Positions 35,191 to 46,822 of a DNA stretch of 64,000 bases are shown here, piece by piece. The translations under genes were made by a program, and so were the position numbers. The first letter of the stretch is position 1. Each line of letters begins with the position of its first letter. The stretch is from Heterodera schachtii (taxonomy: Eukaryota > Nematoda > Chromadorea > Rhabditida > Heteroderidae): the NCBI GenBank assembly GCA_023374025.1, contig SIJG01000046.1, positions 1,003,537 through 1,067,536 of the forward strand, read 5' to 3'. A model generated the notes under the pieces. That model had not been told where the DNA came from and ran no database searches. It saw only the letters and a program-made list of their open reading frames with translations.

Positions 35191-37864
35191 ATAAACGAAA
35201 TAAACCGAAATTATTTTGACAATGTGTATATTCAAGAATTAAATAATTACAAAAATATTTTTAAAATCTGCTGATATATTAAATATATTTTTCAATTTTA
35301 TGCTTAGAACGAAAAGAAAATATCGTTAACTAAATTTCAATTGCAACTAAAATTCGACTAATAAACTTTAAATTAATTGAAGTCTAAAATTTTATTACTA
35401 AATAAGCTTGTATGTAAATGAAAACATGGAAAAGTACAATGATACTTTTTCTTCATACTAAAGAAAATAATTATTTAATTAAAAAATATATTAAAAGCTT
35501 AAAAAGGAGGTAATTTATTTTTGGAAAAATAGGAAAAAATTTAAAAGAATTTTAAGTCTTTGGAAAAAAGCTTTGATTGTAATTTTTGAAGATTTGTTTT
35601 TTGGAGAAAACCAATTAAAATTTAATATGAAACTTTTTAAATCCTTATTTTTATTATTTTGCTTATATTTTTTTTTAATAAAATAAATTTATTTTATTTG
35701 TTAAGATTAATTATTCAATATGTTTTTCATAAACAATTAAATCAAGTCATTTATTCATATTTATTATGCTATTAATTAAATTGAACTTTGGTATTCGTTT
35801 ATTTTCCATCTTTGTAGATTCCTACGTTTTATTTATTTATTTATTTTTTCATAAAGAATAAATCAAGTCTTTGTTTATTTATTAATATTTTCCGTCTTTT
35901 TCTACATATTTAAATCTTTCATTACAAATTTTTAGATTTAGTAATCAAATACAAGGTTTGCTATATGATTAATTAAAATGTTATTTATTAACCCATTTTA
36001 ATGCTTTTTTTAAATTGTTTTTTAAATAATTAGCAAATTGATTATTTTCTAATTTTTTAAATTTATTAATCATGTCATGTCTTCTCTACTACTCATAGTT
36101 GCATTGTTCAAAAGTTCTTATGTTTATAAATTTATTCAATAATTTATTTTACAAGTTTTTTTTTCATTTTCCGTTATTTATTATTGAGCATCTAATTATT
36201 GAATATTTTTTAGTAAACATGGAAAACGGTTATAGGCCGGAAATTTGAAAATTCAATATATTTCATAAAAATGAATAATTAACACTCAAGCCATAATTAT
36301 CAATAAAATTTATTTAAATGAAATAATCAAAGTTAAAAAAATTAACTTTTATACAAATCAACGAGAATTAACAAATAAATATTAAAATAAATATACTTTG
36401 TTATGAAATTTGAATAAAACATTAAAATTTAAATAAATCAGAAAAATTAATTCTATTTTATATTTTGTTAATTTATTTATACATTCTTATTTTATTGCTT
36501 ACATTTATTTTAAATAATAAATAATTTAGCAATGAATAATTAGTAATGCTCCATTAATAATTAATTAATTTTATTCTCTTTACAATCATCGATATCAACT
36601 TACTTTAACAAAATTAATTAAATACATTCCAATTCATTATGTCCATTTATAATTGTATATTATATTTAAATTCTCTTTATAAATTTTCCTATTAAAATCT
36701 CTAAAATTAAATTACATGCTGTTAATCCTTTCATTCATTTTTCTAACTTTAATATTTAATAATTTAACTTTTTGCTTTTTTTAATTCCATTTCCATAAAA
36801 ACATTTTCTTGTTCAGATCAGTATTACATTTTGCGCATTTTCTGTAGGCTATTTTAAATTATAATTTTGTATTAAATTAGCTGCTGTATTTTTTTGCAAA
36901 AAATAATCATTTAAAATTTTTATTTACATATTTAGTAAATAATGGGGATTTTTGTACATTTTCATACATATTTTAGCATTTTTTAATTCATATTTTATTT
37001 ACATATTTCGCGATTTTTCTTACATAAAATTCCCAGCCTTTTCACGAGTAAATAACATTAGAATTATAAATAATTAGTATTGTCCGTTAATTTAAAAAAT
37101 TATTGTATATTTATCACTTATTTATTATTTTTTTATTGATAATTTGTTGTAAAAATTATTTAAAAAAATAAAAAATTTGAACCCTTTTTATGATTATAAA
37201 ATTTTTAATTTGCAATATCTTTATAAGTCATATAATATTTATAAAAATTATTTTCTTTAATAGTAAAGGAATAATAATCAAAAAAACTAAATTACATTAA
37301 TAAATTTTCGGAAATCTTAATTTTGTTTAATATGTTTTTTCAATTGCAACATACGTAAAATGCTTTACGTCAATAATAATCCATGTTTACATAATTTAAG
37401 AATTTTACATTTTTAAGTTTCTTGTTTATTTTACTTATTTTTTTAAAATTTGACATTTCTCATAAAACTAATTATGAAATTTGAAAGATAATTTTTTTTA
37501 AATTTTATATGAATCTAATCTGGTTTCTTTTGCAAGATTATTCTTTCTTGAGTAATATTTTTTTCATATTTATGAGCGATTTTTTGCCTATCACTTGTCA
37601 AATTATCTTTTTAATAAATTATAGTGTTATGAATTAATTAATTTTTTTAATCTTTTTTTTTGCATTTAAAAATAATAATTAACAGATTTTGTTTTATAAT
37701 TATATAAAAATTAAGAAATTATTACATTCATGATTAAGAATTGGTAATTTAAATCTTATCATTTTATTTTACAATTTAAAATTTACTTAAACTCTATATA
37801 ATAATTTTTTATTCTGATGTTTTATTATTTGCTTTAATTTTAACATTCTATTAATAATAAGAAA
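35191..37864. other. Long A+T-rich stretch
   Basis: Nothing recognised; low-complexity throughout, with GGAAAACGGTTATAGGCCGG near 36222 the only GC-richer spot. Confidence 0.5.
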
Positions 37865-38180
37865 TCCCCAAAATATTGAACGAAATGAACCTTATTTTAC
37901 GTTTCATAAAATTTGGAACATTTTTTGAGCCCGGGAAATAATTTTCGGAAACTCATAACTCACTTCAGGATTGGATTGGATAGTTTTAGTGGAAAAAGCT
38001 TAAAAAATAAAAAAAAATCCGGAGAATTTTATGTATTTTATTTGGTTTTTCTAAGTTAAAGATGAAAAAATTTCCAGAAATTCTGGATATTTCAATTTTT
38101 CAGAAAAAATTCAGAACTCTCTTCTGAAAAGGGGTTCAAATTTTGGTCCCGGTGAAGTAAGAGAATTTTCTGTATTATGA
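37865..38180 (+). repeat. Partial copy of the 25.7-kb direct repeat
   Basis: Aligned landmarks: CTCATAACTCACTTCAGG, GGAGAATTTTATG, TTCCAGAAATTCTGG, TTTTTCAGAAAAAA, CTTCTGAAAAG, TTTGGTCCCGG. It lacks the GAGCTAGGCCCCC left part and all minisatellites. Confidence 0.6.
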
Positions 38181-38468
38181 TAATATTATAGATGGTGGGC
38201 CCCCTTTTTTGTAATAAATTTTTTTATTCTAAAAGCCGTGAAAACATGTTTATGGGAGTTTTCTGGGTCGGAGAACCCGAATCCAACATTCATTTTTATC
38301 AATTTCGAATCCCGGAACCGAATTCGAACAAAAAGGTCGAAAATTCAAAAAATTCTAAATTTACTTTTATGTTCATATCTGTACAGAATAATTATTTTTC
38401 GATGTTTCAATGGTTTCTGACTGGATTTAGCTTATTTTGGTCAATTTTGGAACAAAAGTCAGAATTCC

Positions 38469-38541
38469 CAAGACGGAGTTGGCAAGACGGAGTTGGCCAG
38501 ACGGAGTTGGCAAGACGGAGTTGGCCAGACGGAGTTGGCCC
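38469..38541 (+). repeat. 15-base minisatellite, five units
   Basis: Five units of AGACGGAGTTGGC with alternating CA/AA joints. It creates an open frame (38192-38569), but the upstream part of that frame has no gene-like support. It abuts the 38.5-38.8 kb paralogue of the 11.7-kb island. Confidence 0.85.
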
Positions 38542-38653
38542 GTTTCGGTTCCGAGTGGCAATTTATTAACAAAATTTGTATTAATTTTAGCGATTTTATG
38601 CCAATGTAAATGAAACTAATTTTTTAAATTCGTTTCGACAATGCCTTGATTGT

Positions 38654-38833
38654 TTATTTTGCGCATTTTAAATTAAAATTAATTTCAGGACGTCGGCTTG
38701 ATATAGCCGTACTTTGCAAGATTGCAACATCCGGAATGGCTCCATCATTCACTTTTTTCAGCGTGCTTGTGGCTGTTAGAGCTGAAAGATTGGCAGAATT
38801 TTTGATTTTTTGATCATTTGCTTTTTCTTTTGC
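38654..38833 (-). pseudogene. Exon-like island, paralogous to 11725-11877
   Basis: On the minus strand a frame opens right after a TCAATTAG acceptor-like site: AKEKANDQKIKNSANLSALT, then ATSTLKKVNDGAIPDVAILQ, then STAISSRRPEIN, ending TAA at 38656-38654 (59 residues). Its start matches the 11.7-kb frame including the acceptor; the sequences then diverge but meet again at GCCACTCGGAAC (here 38548-38559, complement). Ala, Asp, Ser, Pro and Arg content is clearly gene-like. Differences from the paralogue are mostly amino-acid changing, so strong purifying selection is not evident. Likely a retroelement gag-type or lineage-specific gene relic. Confidence 0.42.
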
Positions 38834-38842
38834 CTAATTGAA

Positions 38843-40897
38843 TTTATTCTCCACAAAATTTAAATATGAGTAAAAAGGAATTAATTTTTCATTATTTATT
38901 TTTTTACCATGATAATTTAAGCATTAGCATGTTTTTACTTTTTTTAAATAGTAAAATGAAAATTAACCAAAAAATTAGATAATTTTTTTGGTGAATGTTT
39001 AAGTAAATACTTTCTTTTTAAGAACAAATATTGATACCAATTATAAACGTCTAATTATCAAATGAGTAAGTTTAATGGATTTTTTTATTTTCATTAATTT
39101 TAAAAATTAGCATCATATTTTTAGTGTTTAATTATTTAAAAATTATTGTTTTTATTTTTTGCTAAATTATATTAGACAATAAAAGATATTTATTTAAACC
39201 TTTTGTTCTCAAAATCTGAAAAATAAACTAAAAAAACTTTGCTTTTTTTTAAAACAACCTAGGCATATTGAAAAGCAATAAATAATGAGGGATGCGCACT
39301 GTTCCCCAAGACCAACTATGCACCGATTGATACAACATATTATTTAACTTTACGTATTTAAATGAAATGTAAAAGTTTTAAATGTTTAGCAATAATATAT
39401 TAAGATAGATTTATAAAATTGAAAAATTTAAATTAAAAAACTTAAGTTAAAAATTTGAATTCTTTATCTTTCTTCTCGAATTCTGGCAAAAATTAGACCT
39501 TTATTGTCCGATAATCATTTAAGAGACGCCTATATTTCTTAAATTATTTTGAAATTATATGGTAAATAATTGTGGGATAAATTCATAATTTCTTTATATA
39601 ACTATTTTTCTTCTGTTATTATTATTACACGCGATTTTCACATTATCTATTGAAAAAATATTCATTTCGAAACAAAAGTGAAATTAGGACTTTGGAGAAT
39701 TATAAATATATTTTTATGAAAAGAAAATATACTTTTAAAAAGATAAAAGTAATTAAAAAAGTATAATATAAAAATGAAAATATTCATTTAGGTTAGGTTT
39801 TAATAATTTTTAAACGAATTTTATTGCACATCACGGCCCGATAAGAAAAATTTAAAGAAAATTGAAAAATATAAAACAATTAAGGTTAAATGTATTAAAA
39901 TTATGCTGAATTCAACAAAATCAAATGATTATTTTTTCTAAAAAAAATACCCATGAAACAGAATGAATTTAAAAAATTAAATATTTTTGAACTGTTCTAT
40001 TATTAATTTTTTTGAAATTTTGCACCTCTTTATTTCGGCATTTAAAAAATAATAATATTATGTTAAAACAAAAAATTAATACCAAAAATTATTTAACTTT
40101 TTATTTTTATTTTGATAAAAATCATCTAAATAATTATTTATTTACTTTAACATTTTGAATTTATTAAATTGCGGAAATAATATTATTATGACAATTGTTT
40201 TAAAAACAACATTATGTTATTTTATAGTATAATGTAATAAGAAGTATTTCGATTTATTGTGATTTGTTTACTTAGAGTTTTAATATAATCTTAAATTATT
40301 ATATATTCCGGTAAACTGAATAAGAAATTCTTTAATTTTCCAAAATTTATTGTTCACAAATATGTGTGACACAATTGACTGCAAAATTCAAAACAACGAT
40401 ATTTATTGCATTGAGTTGAGGGTTTTATTCTAAAAACCCAAAAATATAAATCTATCAGATAAAATTATATATAATACCGCTTTCACGGCACAAAGAAAAA
40501 TTACCATACAAATATGCAAGAAAATTTATTCCAAACAAATGAATTTTAAAAAATCAACTTTTAACAAATCCACGAGAATTAACTAAATACAAATAAAATT
40601 ATTATACTTTAGTTAACCTACAATCATGCTTATTTGTTTTATTGTCATTTAATTTATTACCGTTATTTCAGCAATAATATTTTTATTAAATTTTTTTTCT
40701 TTTGTATTTGTTTTAATATTTTTGCATTAATTAATCCATTTTTACATTGGCTAATTTAAAAAACGGCGATAAAACACGAAGATTCTTTATTTAATTAACG
40801 CATGAAAAAAAGATTTGTCCGTATCTAATATTCAAAATAGCTATAATTGTATTTTTTCATATTCATTTAATTATATTGTGTTGTATTTTGATATTGA
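38843..40897. other. A+T-rich sequence, nothing firm
   Basis: A patch at 39285-39345 (GGGATGCGCACTGTTCCCC, AAGACCAACTATGCACCG) is GC-richer but has no frame. CATATTGAAAAGCAATAA at 39262 resembles CACATTGAAAAGCAATAA at 41009, a shared word of unknown meaning. Confidence 0.45.
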
Positions 40898-41026
40898 ATA
40901 CTAACTGTAAAAAATCGTTTAATACTCAGTTTTTCTTGTTATTTTTTCAAAATCTATTGGGTTTTCAGGCTGGTAATTATCCTGGGCGAAGATGACAAAC
41001 AACATAAGCACATTGAAAAGCAATAA
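40898..41026 (+). pseudogene. Coding-like frame of 42 codons
   Basis: Open from 40898, it contains a hydrophobic stretch (LSFSCYFFKIYWVFRLVIIL), then a polar tail GEDDKQHKHIEKQ and TAA at 41024-41026. The TTTTCAGG at 40962-40969 could be a splice acceptor for the polar part, in which case only the end is coding. No Met start. Unknown. Confidence 0.18.
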
Positions 41027-41667
41027 TTTAAACCCAAAAACAACAATTAAATGAAAAAAAGAAAAATTTTATGAATAAACATTAAAAATATTAAACTAAT
41101 GCAAAACTACGTCAAATTACGAAATAATTGAATTATATTAATTCTAATACTGAACAATAAAATTCTATTAATTAAAAAATACATTATAACAATAAAAGTA
41201 TAAATTAAAGTTTCTATATTCAAAACAAAAAATAAATTTACATAATTTGAAAAATATTTATATCGTGAAAATTGATAATTATGAAAATAAATGGAATGAT
41301 GAATTTTTTTTTATTAAATTAAATTAATTTAAAGCATCTAATTGGAATTTTTCATTCATTGTTATAATTTTTTTAAAGATATTTTATTATATATATTTAA
41401 AATTGTTTTATGAACAAAGTGGAATTAAATTTTTTAAATATTTCATTTAAAAACTAGAAATCAATAGACCAAATAAAGTTAAAAAAAAAAGCCTCAATTA
41501 TCTTAACTAAATAATGGGATAAAATAAATCACATTATTAAAATAAACACCAAAAAAATTAAAAAGATGGAAAAAGAAATGGATAAAGAAAATGATTTTTT
41601 GAGAAATCACATATGTATTTGAAAAATTTTGTCCAAAAATTTTTACGTTCAAAAATTACCTGTTTTT

Positions 41668-41728
41668 ACCGGTACCGGTGGAAAAAGTTGGTACCGGTAC
41701 CACATTACCGGTCAGTACCGGTACCGGT
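41668..41728. repeat. GGTACC/ACCGGT palindromic repeat cluster
   Basis: TACCGG-type hexamers are packed in 60 bases, including two GGTACCGGTACC-like palindromes. In A+T-rich DNA such a cluster is conspicuous and could fold in several registers. Confidence 0.8.
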
Positions 41729-42329
41729 TTTAAATCATGAATTATTAATTAAATTTTAACAAAAGCTGCTTCTAAAATACAATCAATTTTATTTTTTTTA
41801 TTAAATTATTGAAAAAAATAAAAAACTAACACTATCATAATAAAGATTGGGAATAATTATTTATTTATTTAATTATTTTAAAAAGCCTTCGAAAAAAATT
41901 TTCCTAAAATTTTGGTCAAGAGCATGAGAATATAAATAAATAAAGAAGCATTTAATTTGGTAAAAAAATTAAACAATAAAATTCATTATTAAAGATTCAA
42001 CTGATAAAAAAGAAACCAAAAATTATTATTAAAAATTAAAGAATTAATAATTATCACAAACACTTGAAATTTCGAACACAGATTTTTCTACGAATTTTTT
42101 AATAAATAAAAAATCTTTATATTAATTAGAATTTTTAAATTTATAAGATTTATTTCATAAATCTATATTACAAAAATGCATTAAGAAATCATTTATATAC
42201 ATATATTTACAAACCATTAAGAAATATAAATAAAAACTACTGAGACTTTAATTATTTTATTAGAAAATAAAAAGAAGTATAATCTAATTTCGTATCTAAA
42301 AAAAGGTAATTACCGTAAATCCGCTATTT

Positions 42330-42371
42330 GAATGCCCGGGCATTCTACTGTTCAACCCCTTCAAAAAGGGG
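42330..42371. other. 16-base perfect palindrome beside a C/G hairpin
   Basis: GAATGCCCGGGCATTC (42330-42345) is a perfect palindrome. CCCCTT-CAAA-AAGGGG follows at 42356-42371, and GGGGCATTCTACC recurs just after, echoing the palindrome arm. It lies immediately left of a dispersed-repeat copy and may be its border or an insertion target. Confidence 0.7.
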
Positions 42372-42404
42372 CTTTTAATTGGAGAGGGGCATTCTACCAT
42401 AGAT

Positions 42405-42650
42405 CATTTTGGCCCTCGGGATTTTGTACTCGTATTTGAAAATTCATAACTCATTTCAAAGTGGGTCAATTTAAGTACAATAAAGCTTTAAAAATAGAAA
42501 AAAATAAGGAGAATTTTATGAAAAATTTTTTTCCAGAAATTCTGGAAAAATTCGAATTTTTAGACAAAAAATCAGCACTCGATTCTTAAAGGATGTTTTC
42601 GAAAATTAATATACTCAAAAAACCCACAATTTTTTGCTCTATAGAATTAT
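42405..42650 (+). repeat. Partial copy of the 25.7-kb direct repeat
   Basis: GGCCCTCGGGATTTTG, TTCATAACTCATTTC, GTGGGTCAATTT, AATAAGGAGAATTTTATG, TTCCAGAAATTCTGGAA and CCCACAATTTTTTGCTCTAT occur in the same order as in 25945-26200. Truncated on both sides. Confidence 0.65.
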
Positions 42651-43932
42651 ATTAATTTTTATTTGGGAATAAAAAAAAATATTTAAAATAAAATTACCAG
42701 AATTCATCAAAGGTATTACCATAATATTACCATAATTAAAGAAATAAAATTATATTTATTAACAAAAATAATATATCAAAATTTCTTTTTTTCCAAGAAA
42801 AGATTTAAGAAAATCTACAAAAAAGAAAGAGGATAAAAAAAGCATAAATGAACAAACATTCAAAAGCATAAATAAAGTTTTAATAATTTTTAAAGATAAT
42901 GTTATATTAAAATATAACATCTTCATATTTTGAAAAATTAAAATTTCCAAGTGATTTAAATAACGCAATATCTTTTACCATAAATTTCAATAAACGAAAA
43001 AGAAAAATTACAACATTTTTGAATTTTTCAAAACATTTCCAAAATTAAATTGAAAAATTGTGGGAAATAAAAACTATTGAACCATTCTGATTAGAATTTA
43101 CAAGCTAAAAAAGAAAAAATTTAATTAGTAAAATTATTCTGAAAAAATCTAATTTTAATTGGTTCCCCAGATTTTGGCACTTTTAAATAATTCACATAAT
43201 AAACAAAGTGAATAATTCCTTAATCCATTACATCAATCATTATTCTTAATTATTATAATTCATAAAATATCTTTTTATTATACATTTCTATCGTATTTTA
43301 TTTTAAAATATATAAACAAATAAGAATCATTTTTAAAATATATAAATATAATATAAAAATGACTAAAAAATTGATATTTTTTCAAAAAAAATTGATTTAT
43401 TATAATTTGAAAATTTCTTTCAATTTCGAGCAATTTGCACAGAAAAAGTACTCACCATTTAAAAGACAAATATTTTTAAAAGATAAATTTTAATACATTA
43501 TAAAAACTGAAGTAAAATTATTTGGTTGAAAGAATTAATAGAAAGTAAAAATTAAAAGATTAGAAAAGAAAAATAAAGAATTAACCAAAAAAAAATCATT
43601 TTGTAATGCTATAATATAAAATTAAAAAAAAAAAAAAAAACCTTAAAAATGATTTCGTGATTGTTATATGTTATTTATTTATAGATTATTTTAATTCTAA
43701 ATTAAATCAAGCTTTTTGAAAAATTAAAAAAAATAATAAACATTAAATTATTGACTTTTGCATAATTAATTCAAAAATATAAAAAGACAATAAAAAATTG
43801 AATAATTAATTAATTCAGAATCATAAACTTTTGTTAAGAATAATAGAAATAAATAAAAAAATTTAAATGTAATTAAGCAACAAATACCGGAAATAAGAAA
43901 TTTTATAATTATCAAAGCACAATAACTATTAA
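42651..43932. other. A+T-rich sequence, nothing recognised
   Basis: Contains a long A run near 43625-43642. The minus frame 42759-42968 is hydrophobic A+T noise. Confidence 0.5.
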
Positions 43933-44022
43933 ATAATTTACAAATTTAAGGTAAAAACAAAACAAAACAAAACTCCATTCCAAAAGAAAGTTGAAACTGT
44001 GGAGCAAAAAGCCAACAAGTGA
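43933..44022 (+). pseudogene. Short Lys/Gln/Glu-rich frame
   Basis: Twenty-nine codons ending KTPFQKKVETVEQKANK then TGA at 44020-44022. The tail looks gene-like, but the frame is short and lies in A-rich DNA, which favours Lys and Gln by chance. Confidence 0.15.
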
Positions 44023-44123
44023 ATTAAAAGAATTTAAAAACTACATTACTCAAAAACAATAATTGAGGTAATAAAAACGAAATTTATAAAAAAAGAAAGA
44101 AAAAGAGCGATTTTATGAATTCA

Positions 44124-44210
44124 TCGGGATTGATCAGGATCGGGATTTTACCGGGATCCCAAACCGGGATCCCTCCGGACATTTTACCAATCCCGCGGGA
44201 TCCTGCGGAA
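44124..44210. repeat. CGGGATCC-rich degenerate repeat
   Basis: Several CGGGAT/GGATCCC words in both orientations (TCGGGATTGATCAGGATCGG, ACCGGGATCCC, CCCGCGGGATCCTGCGG). A related pyrimidine version lies at 45058-45099 (CCCCGATCCCCGACCCCGATC) and a minimal CGGGAC pair at 1346. Possibly one decayed GC-rich microsatellite type. Confidence 0.5.
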
Positions 44211-44355
44211 TTGAAGTCACGGTAATTTCTCGAAAAATCTCCATTTTTTTATTTAAGACCTTTAATTTTCAAATAAAAAATATTGTCATTTGCTTTTCTA
44301 AAAAATCCCTTATAAATCCAAAAAACTTTCACGGTCTCAAAATTCCACGCAAAAG

Positions 44356-44433
44356 TTGGCAATTTTGTGACTTTTATTTCTTTCGAAAAAGAATTTGGCC
44401 ATTTTGTGATTTTTATTCTTTTGAAAAAAGAAT
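44356..44433. repeat. 39-base tandem duplication
   Basis: TTGGCAATTTTGTGACTTTT at 44356 and TTGGCCATTTTGTGATTTTT at 44395 head two adjacent copies. The minus frame 44249-44449 spans them and owes its regularity to the duplication. Confidence 0.7.
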
Positions 44434-44519
44434 TATAAATCAAAACCAAAATTATTTTTGTAATTCCTAAAACAATATTTTAAATCTTATTGTGTAGTTT
44501 CATGGCCCAAATATTTCTA

Positions 44520-44600
44520 ATAATTCTGTCCAATAATCAGAATAAAAATTGCTGTCTACGTATTTTTCCTTCGATGCCTATCGGCACCGCCAGACACAAT
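44520..44600 (-). repeat. Dispersed repeat family A, inverted partial copy
   Basis: ACGTATTTTTCCTTCGATGC and CCTATCGGCACCGCC are the complement of 33930-34020 (GTCGGTGCCGATAGGCATC, AAGGAAAAATATGTAGAC). Confidence 0.6.
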
Positions 44601-45057
44601 TAATTATATCAATTAGAGTTACTCAAATTAAACACCGAAAATTAACTTATTTAGAAAATTTTCATATATTTTTTCTCATTTTTTTTATTAATTTACACAA
44701 CTAATTATGGCATATTAATTTTATAATTTCTATTATTTCATATTATTAGACCTAAAAAGGATTAAAGATCTTTTGAAAATAATTTTCAACTTTATATCAC
44801 TCGAACTTTTAAAAATAATATAATCGTATAATCGTCAAATATAAAAGAAACAAAATATAATGAATACCAAATATATTAACTAAAAAATATAAATATTGAT
44901 GCATTTTCAAATTATAAAATGTGTGACAGATTTCGGAGCAAGAGTAATTAAATAAACTCAATTATTTAATGCTTTACACGAATGATAATAATTATAAATT
45001 ATTGAATAAATATTATTTTTATTTGAAAAAAATAATTAGATTGAAAAAACTAGGGTT

Positions 45058-45515
45058 GCTCCCCAACCCAGAGCTCCCCGATCCCCGACCCCGATCCCTT
45101 AATAAATTAATTAAAAATTCCGAAAAACTTTTCGGCGCCTATCGGCACCGCCGGCCCCCAAAACTCCATTTTTTTTTTACAAAAATTGCAAACATAAGTA
45201 TTTTTAGGAAAAATCTGTTAACTAATTGCAAAATCAAAAAAAAAATTTCTTTGCGACTTCTAATAGCATCGCCGTCCATCCCCCTTTTAGTGTTGCCCAA
45301 ATTTAAACAAGGGCTTCCACCATGAATACTAAGCCTGGAAAATAAGATTTTAGGCTCAAAAATAAAAAACATTTTACAGTTTTTTTTCAAATCATTCGAT
45401 CAAAAATGTATCAAATTTTATTTTTTAGTCTCACATTACAATTTTAACAATTTTGTGGAGGAAAACGAAAAATTGTAATTTTTAGTACATTCGGGATCAA
45501 ACGACCTAAAAAATT
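45058..45515 (+). repeat. Mosaic of GC-rich simple repeat and family A copy 3
   Basis: 45058-45099 is a CCCCGATC-type cluster; 45128-45160 contains GCCTATCGGCACCGCCGGCC; 45325-45515 follows the order of 21110-21300 (AAATAAGATTTTAGGCTCAAA, TTTTCAAATCATT, ACATTCGGGATCAAA). Frames 44969-45325 and 45139-45390 run through this mosaic and are not credible genes. Confidence 0.45.
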
Positions 45516-46011
45516 TGCGTCAGAACTTTAAATTTTTGAAAATAGTGACATTATGCCATATAATTTCAAAATTATAAGTATATTTAAGAAACGAGAACAA
45601 TTTTCGTCGCTACCCCAAAATCAGAATATTCTTATAAATAAGAACAAATGGAAGCCCTGGTTTAAAGGCCAGCTTGTACTCACTTTTACTGGCGCTAACG
45701 AAATCAGATGATTAAAGTGAAAAAAAGGAAGATTTACGAGCATTTAAAAAGAAAAAATAAATTCTTGCGAAAAATTAAAAAATTTTTTTTTGAAAATGAA
45801 TATACACCTAAAATCGTTTTTTTTCTTCCAAAAATGAGATACCAAAAATTAATTTTTAAATATACAAAAATGTGATTCTAAGACTATTTAGGTCATCATT
45901 TTTTGGTATTTTGTGCCTATTTCTCCCTTCGAAAAGAATTTTTTCTAAAAAAATAACCATTGAAAAATTTTTATTTACATATTTACCAGCACTAATTATA
46001 ATAATAAAACA

Positions 46012-46756
46012 TTAATTTAAAATAAAACCTTCAACATAAAGAAGGAAGAAATATTCGTACAAAATGTGCAAATATTTGCGATTCATTTGGCATTCTTTCC
46101 ATTTATTTTCTTCAATTTTCTTCTCAATTTTGGCACTGGCACATTGCCAATTCTTTCGCATTAAATACAATGTGCCAAGAACAGCCTCAAATTGTTGTGT
46201 AAATTTATCAAATTTTTTGTGCCCAAAATTTGTCGCCAGTCCTTTCACAAATTCAGAAAAATGATAATCCATTATCTAAAATTGAATTTATTTGAAAATG
46301 CAAATTCTCTTAAATAAAGAATTATTACCCAATTATGGGAATCATCGAATATCGAATTGATAATTATAGCATGTTTAGCATCATTTATATTAATGACAAG
46401 CCATATTCCATCTTGTTTTGCCGTTTCTTCCGTTTTTTTGTCCATTTCCTCTAAATATTCGTCAAAATTTTCTCGAATTATTCCGTCTAAATTTTCATTT
46501 GTTTGCCATTCATTCGCTGTGTCAATTGCCAATTGCAAAATCATTTCATTAATTGGTTTTTTGATTCATAATTTAATCTCTCTTCATTCAACAATTTTGG
46601 TTGAAAAAAATAAAAGGAAAATCTGTTTAACTCATAACCAATATCAAAACCGCCCCATTCATATGAAAATTGATCTACATTAAAATAAAACTGAGAAATA
46701 AGCACCAGACAATTCAAAGCATAAATTATTAGTCCTTCAATTTCAATTTGTTTCAT
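46012..46756 (-). CDS. Best gene candidate: ~230-residue protein, two exons, one frame break
   Basis: Read on the minus strand. ATG at 46756 starts MKQIEIEGLIIYALNCLVLI, with a hydrophobic run at residues ~7-25, continuing SQFYFNVDQFSYEWGGFDIG to LNEERLNYES. At a run of six A near 46553-46558 the frame breaks; one more A would join NYESKKPINEM to the open frame from 46544 (ILQLAIDTANEWQTNENLDG, IIRENFDEYLEEMDKKTE, GIWLVININDAKHAI). This ends at TGG before GTAATAATTC; the intron 46328-46276 is 53 bases, phase 0, ending ATTTTAG. Exon 2 reads MDYHFSEFVKGLATNFGHKK to KYLHILYEYFFLLYVEG and TAA at 46014-46012, with AATAAA about 40 bases beyond. No family recognised with confidence. The order of residues in ENLDGIIRENFDEYLE plus GIWLVI faintly resembles dynein light chain helix 2 and the following strand, but key residues are missing. 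The break may be a sequencing error, a missed intron or pseudogenisation. Confidence 0.6.
46276..46328 (-). other. 53-base GT-AG intron of the 46-kb gene
   Basis: On the minus strand it begins GTAATAATTC and ends AAATTCAATTTTAG, joining W codon TGG to ATA ATG with no phase change. It has in-frame stops in its body, and the flanking frames on both sides are gene-like, which supports real splicing. Introns near 50 bases are typical of nematodes and some other small eukaryotic genomes. Confidence 0.6.
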
Positions 46757-46822
46757 TTTAAATACGAATTTTGGCTTCACAGTTTGAATTCCGACATACT
46801 CTCTGTACAAATATTCGTACAA

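Noticed and set aside
38192..38569. 125-codon plus frame
   Set aside because: It is open mainly through the 15-base minisatellite and a GC patch, and the other strand carries the better-supported exon-like frame nearby.
46272..46544. Firm assignment of the 46-kb gene as a dynein light chain
   Set aside because: Only a loose order of residues (NLDGII-ENFDEY, then GIWLVI) matches. The conserved WHCIVG, FGSYVTH and FIYF-type blocks are absent, so it is mentioned only as a possibility.
46064..46683. Plus-strand frames opposite the 46-kb gene
   Set aside because: Shadows of the minus-strand exons; they include Phe/Ser/Ile-rich antisense content and no splice logic.
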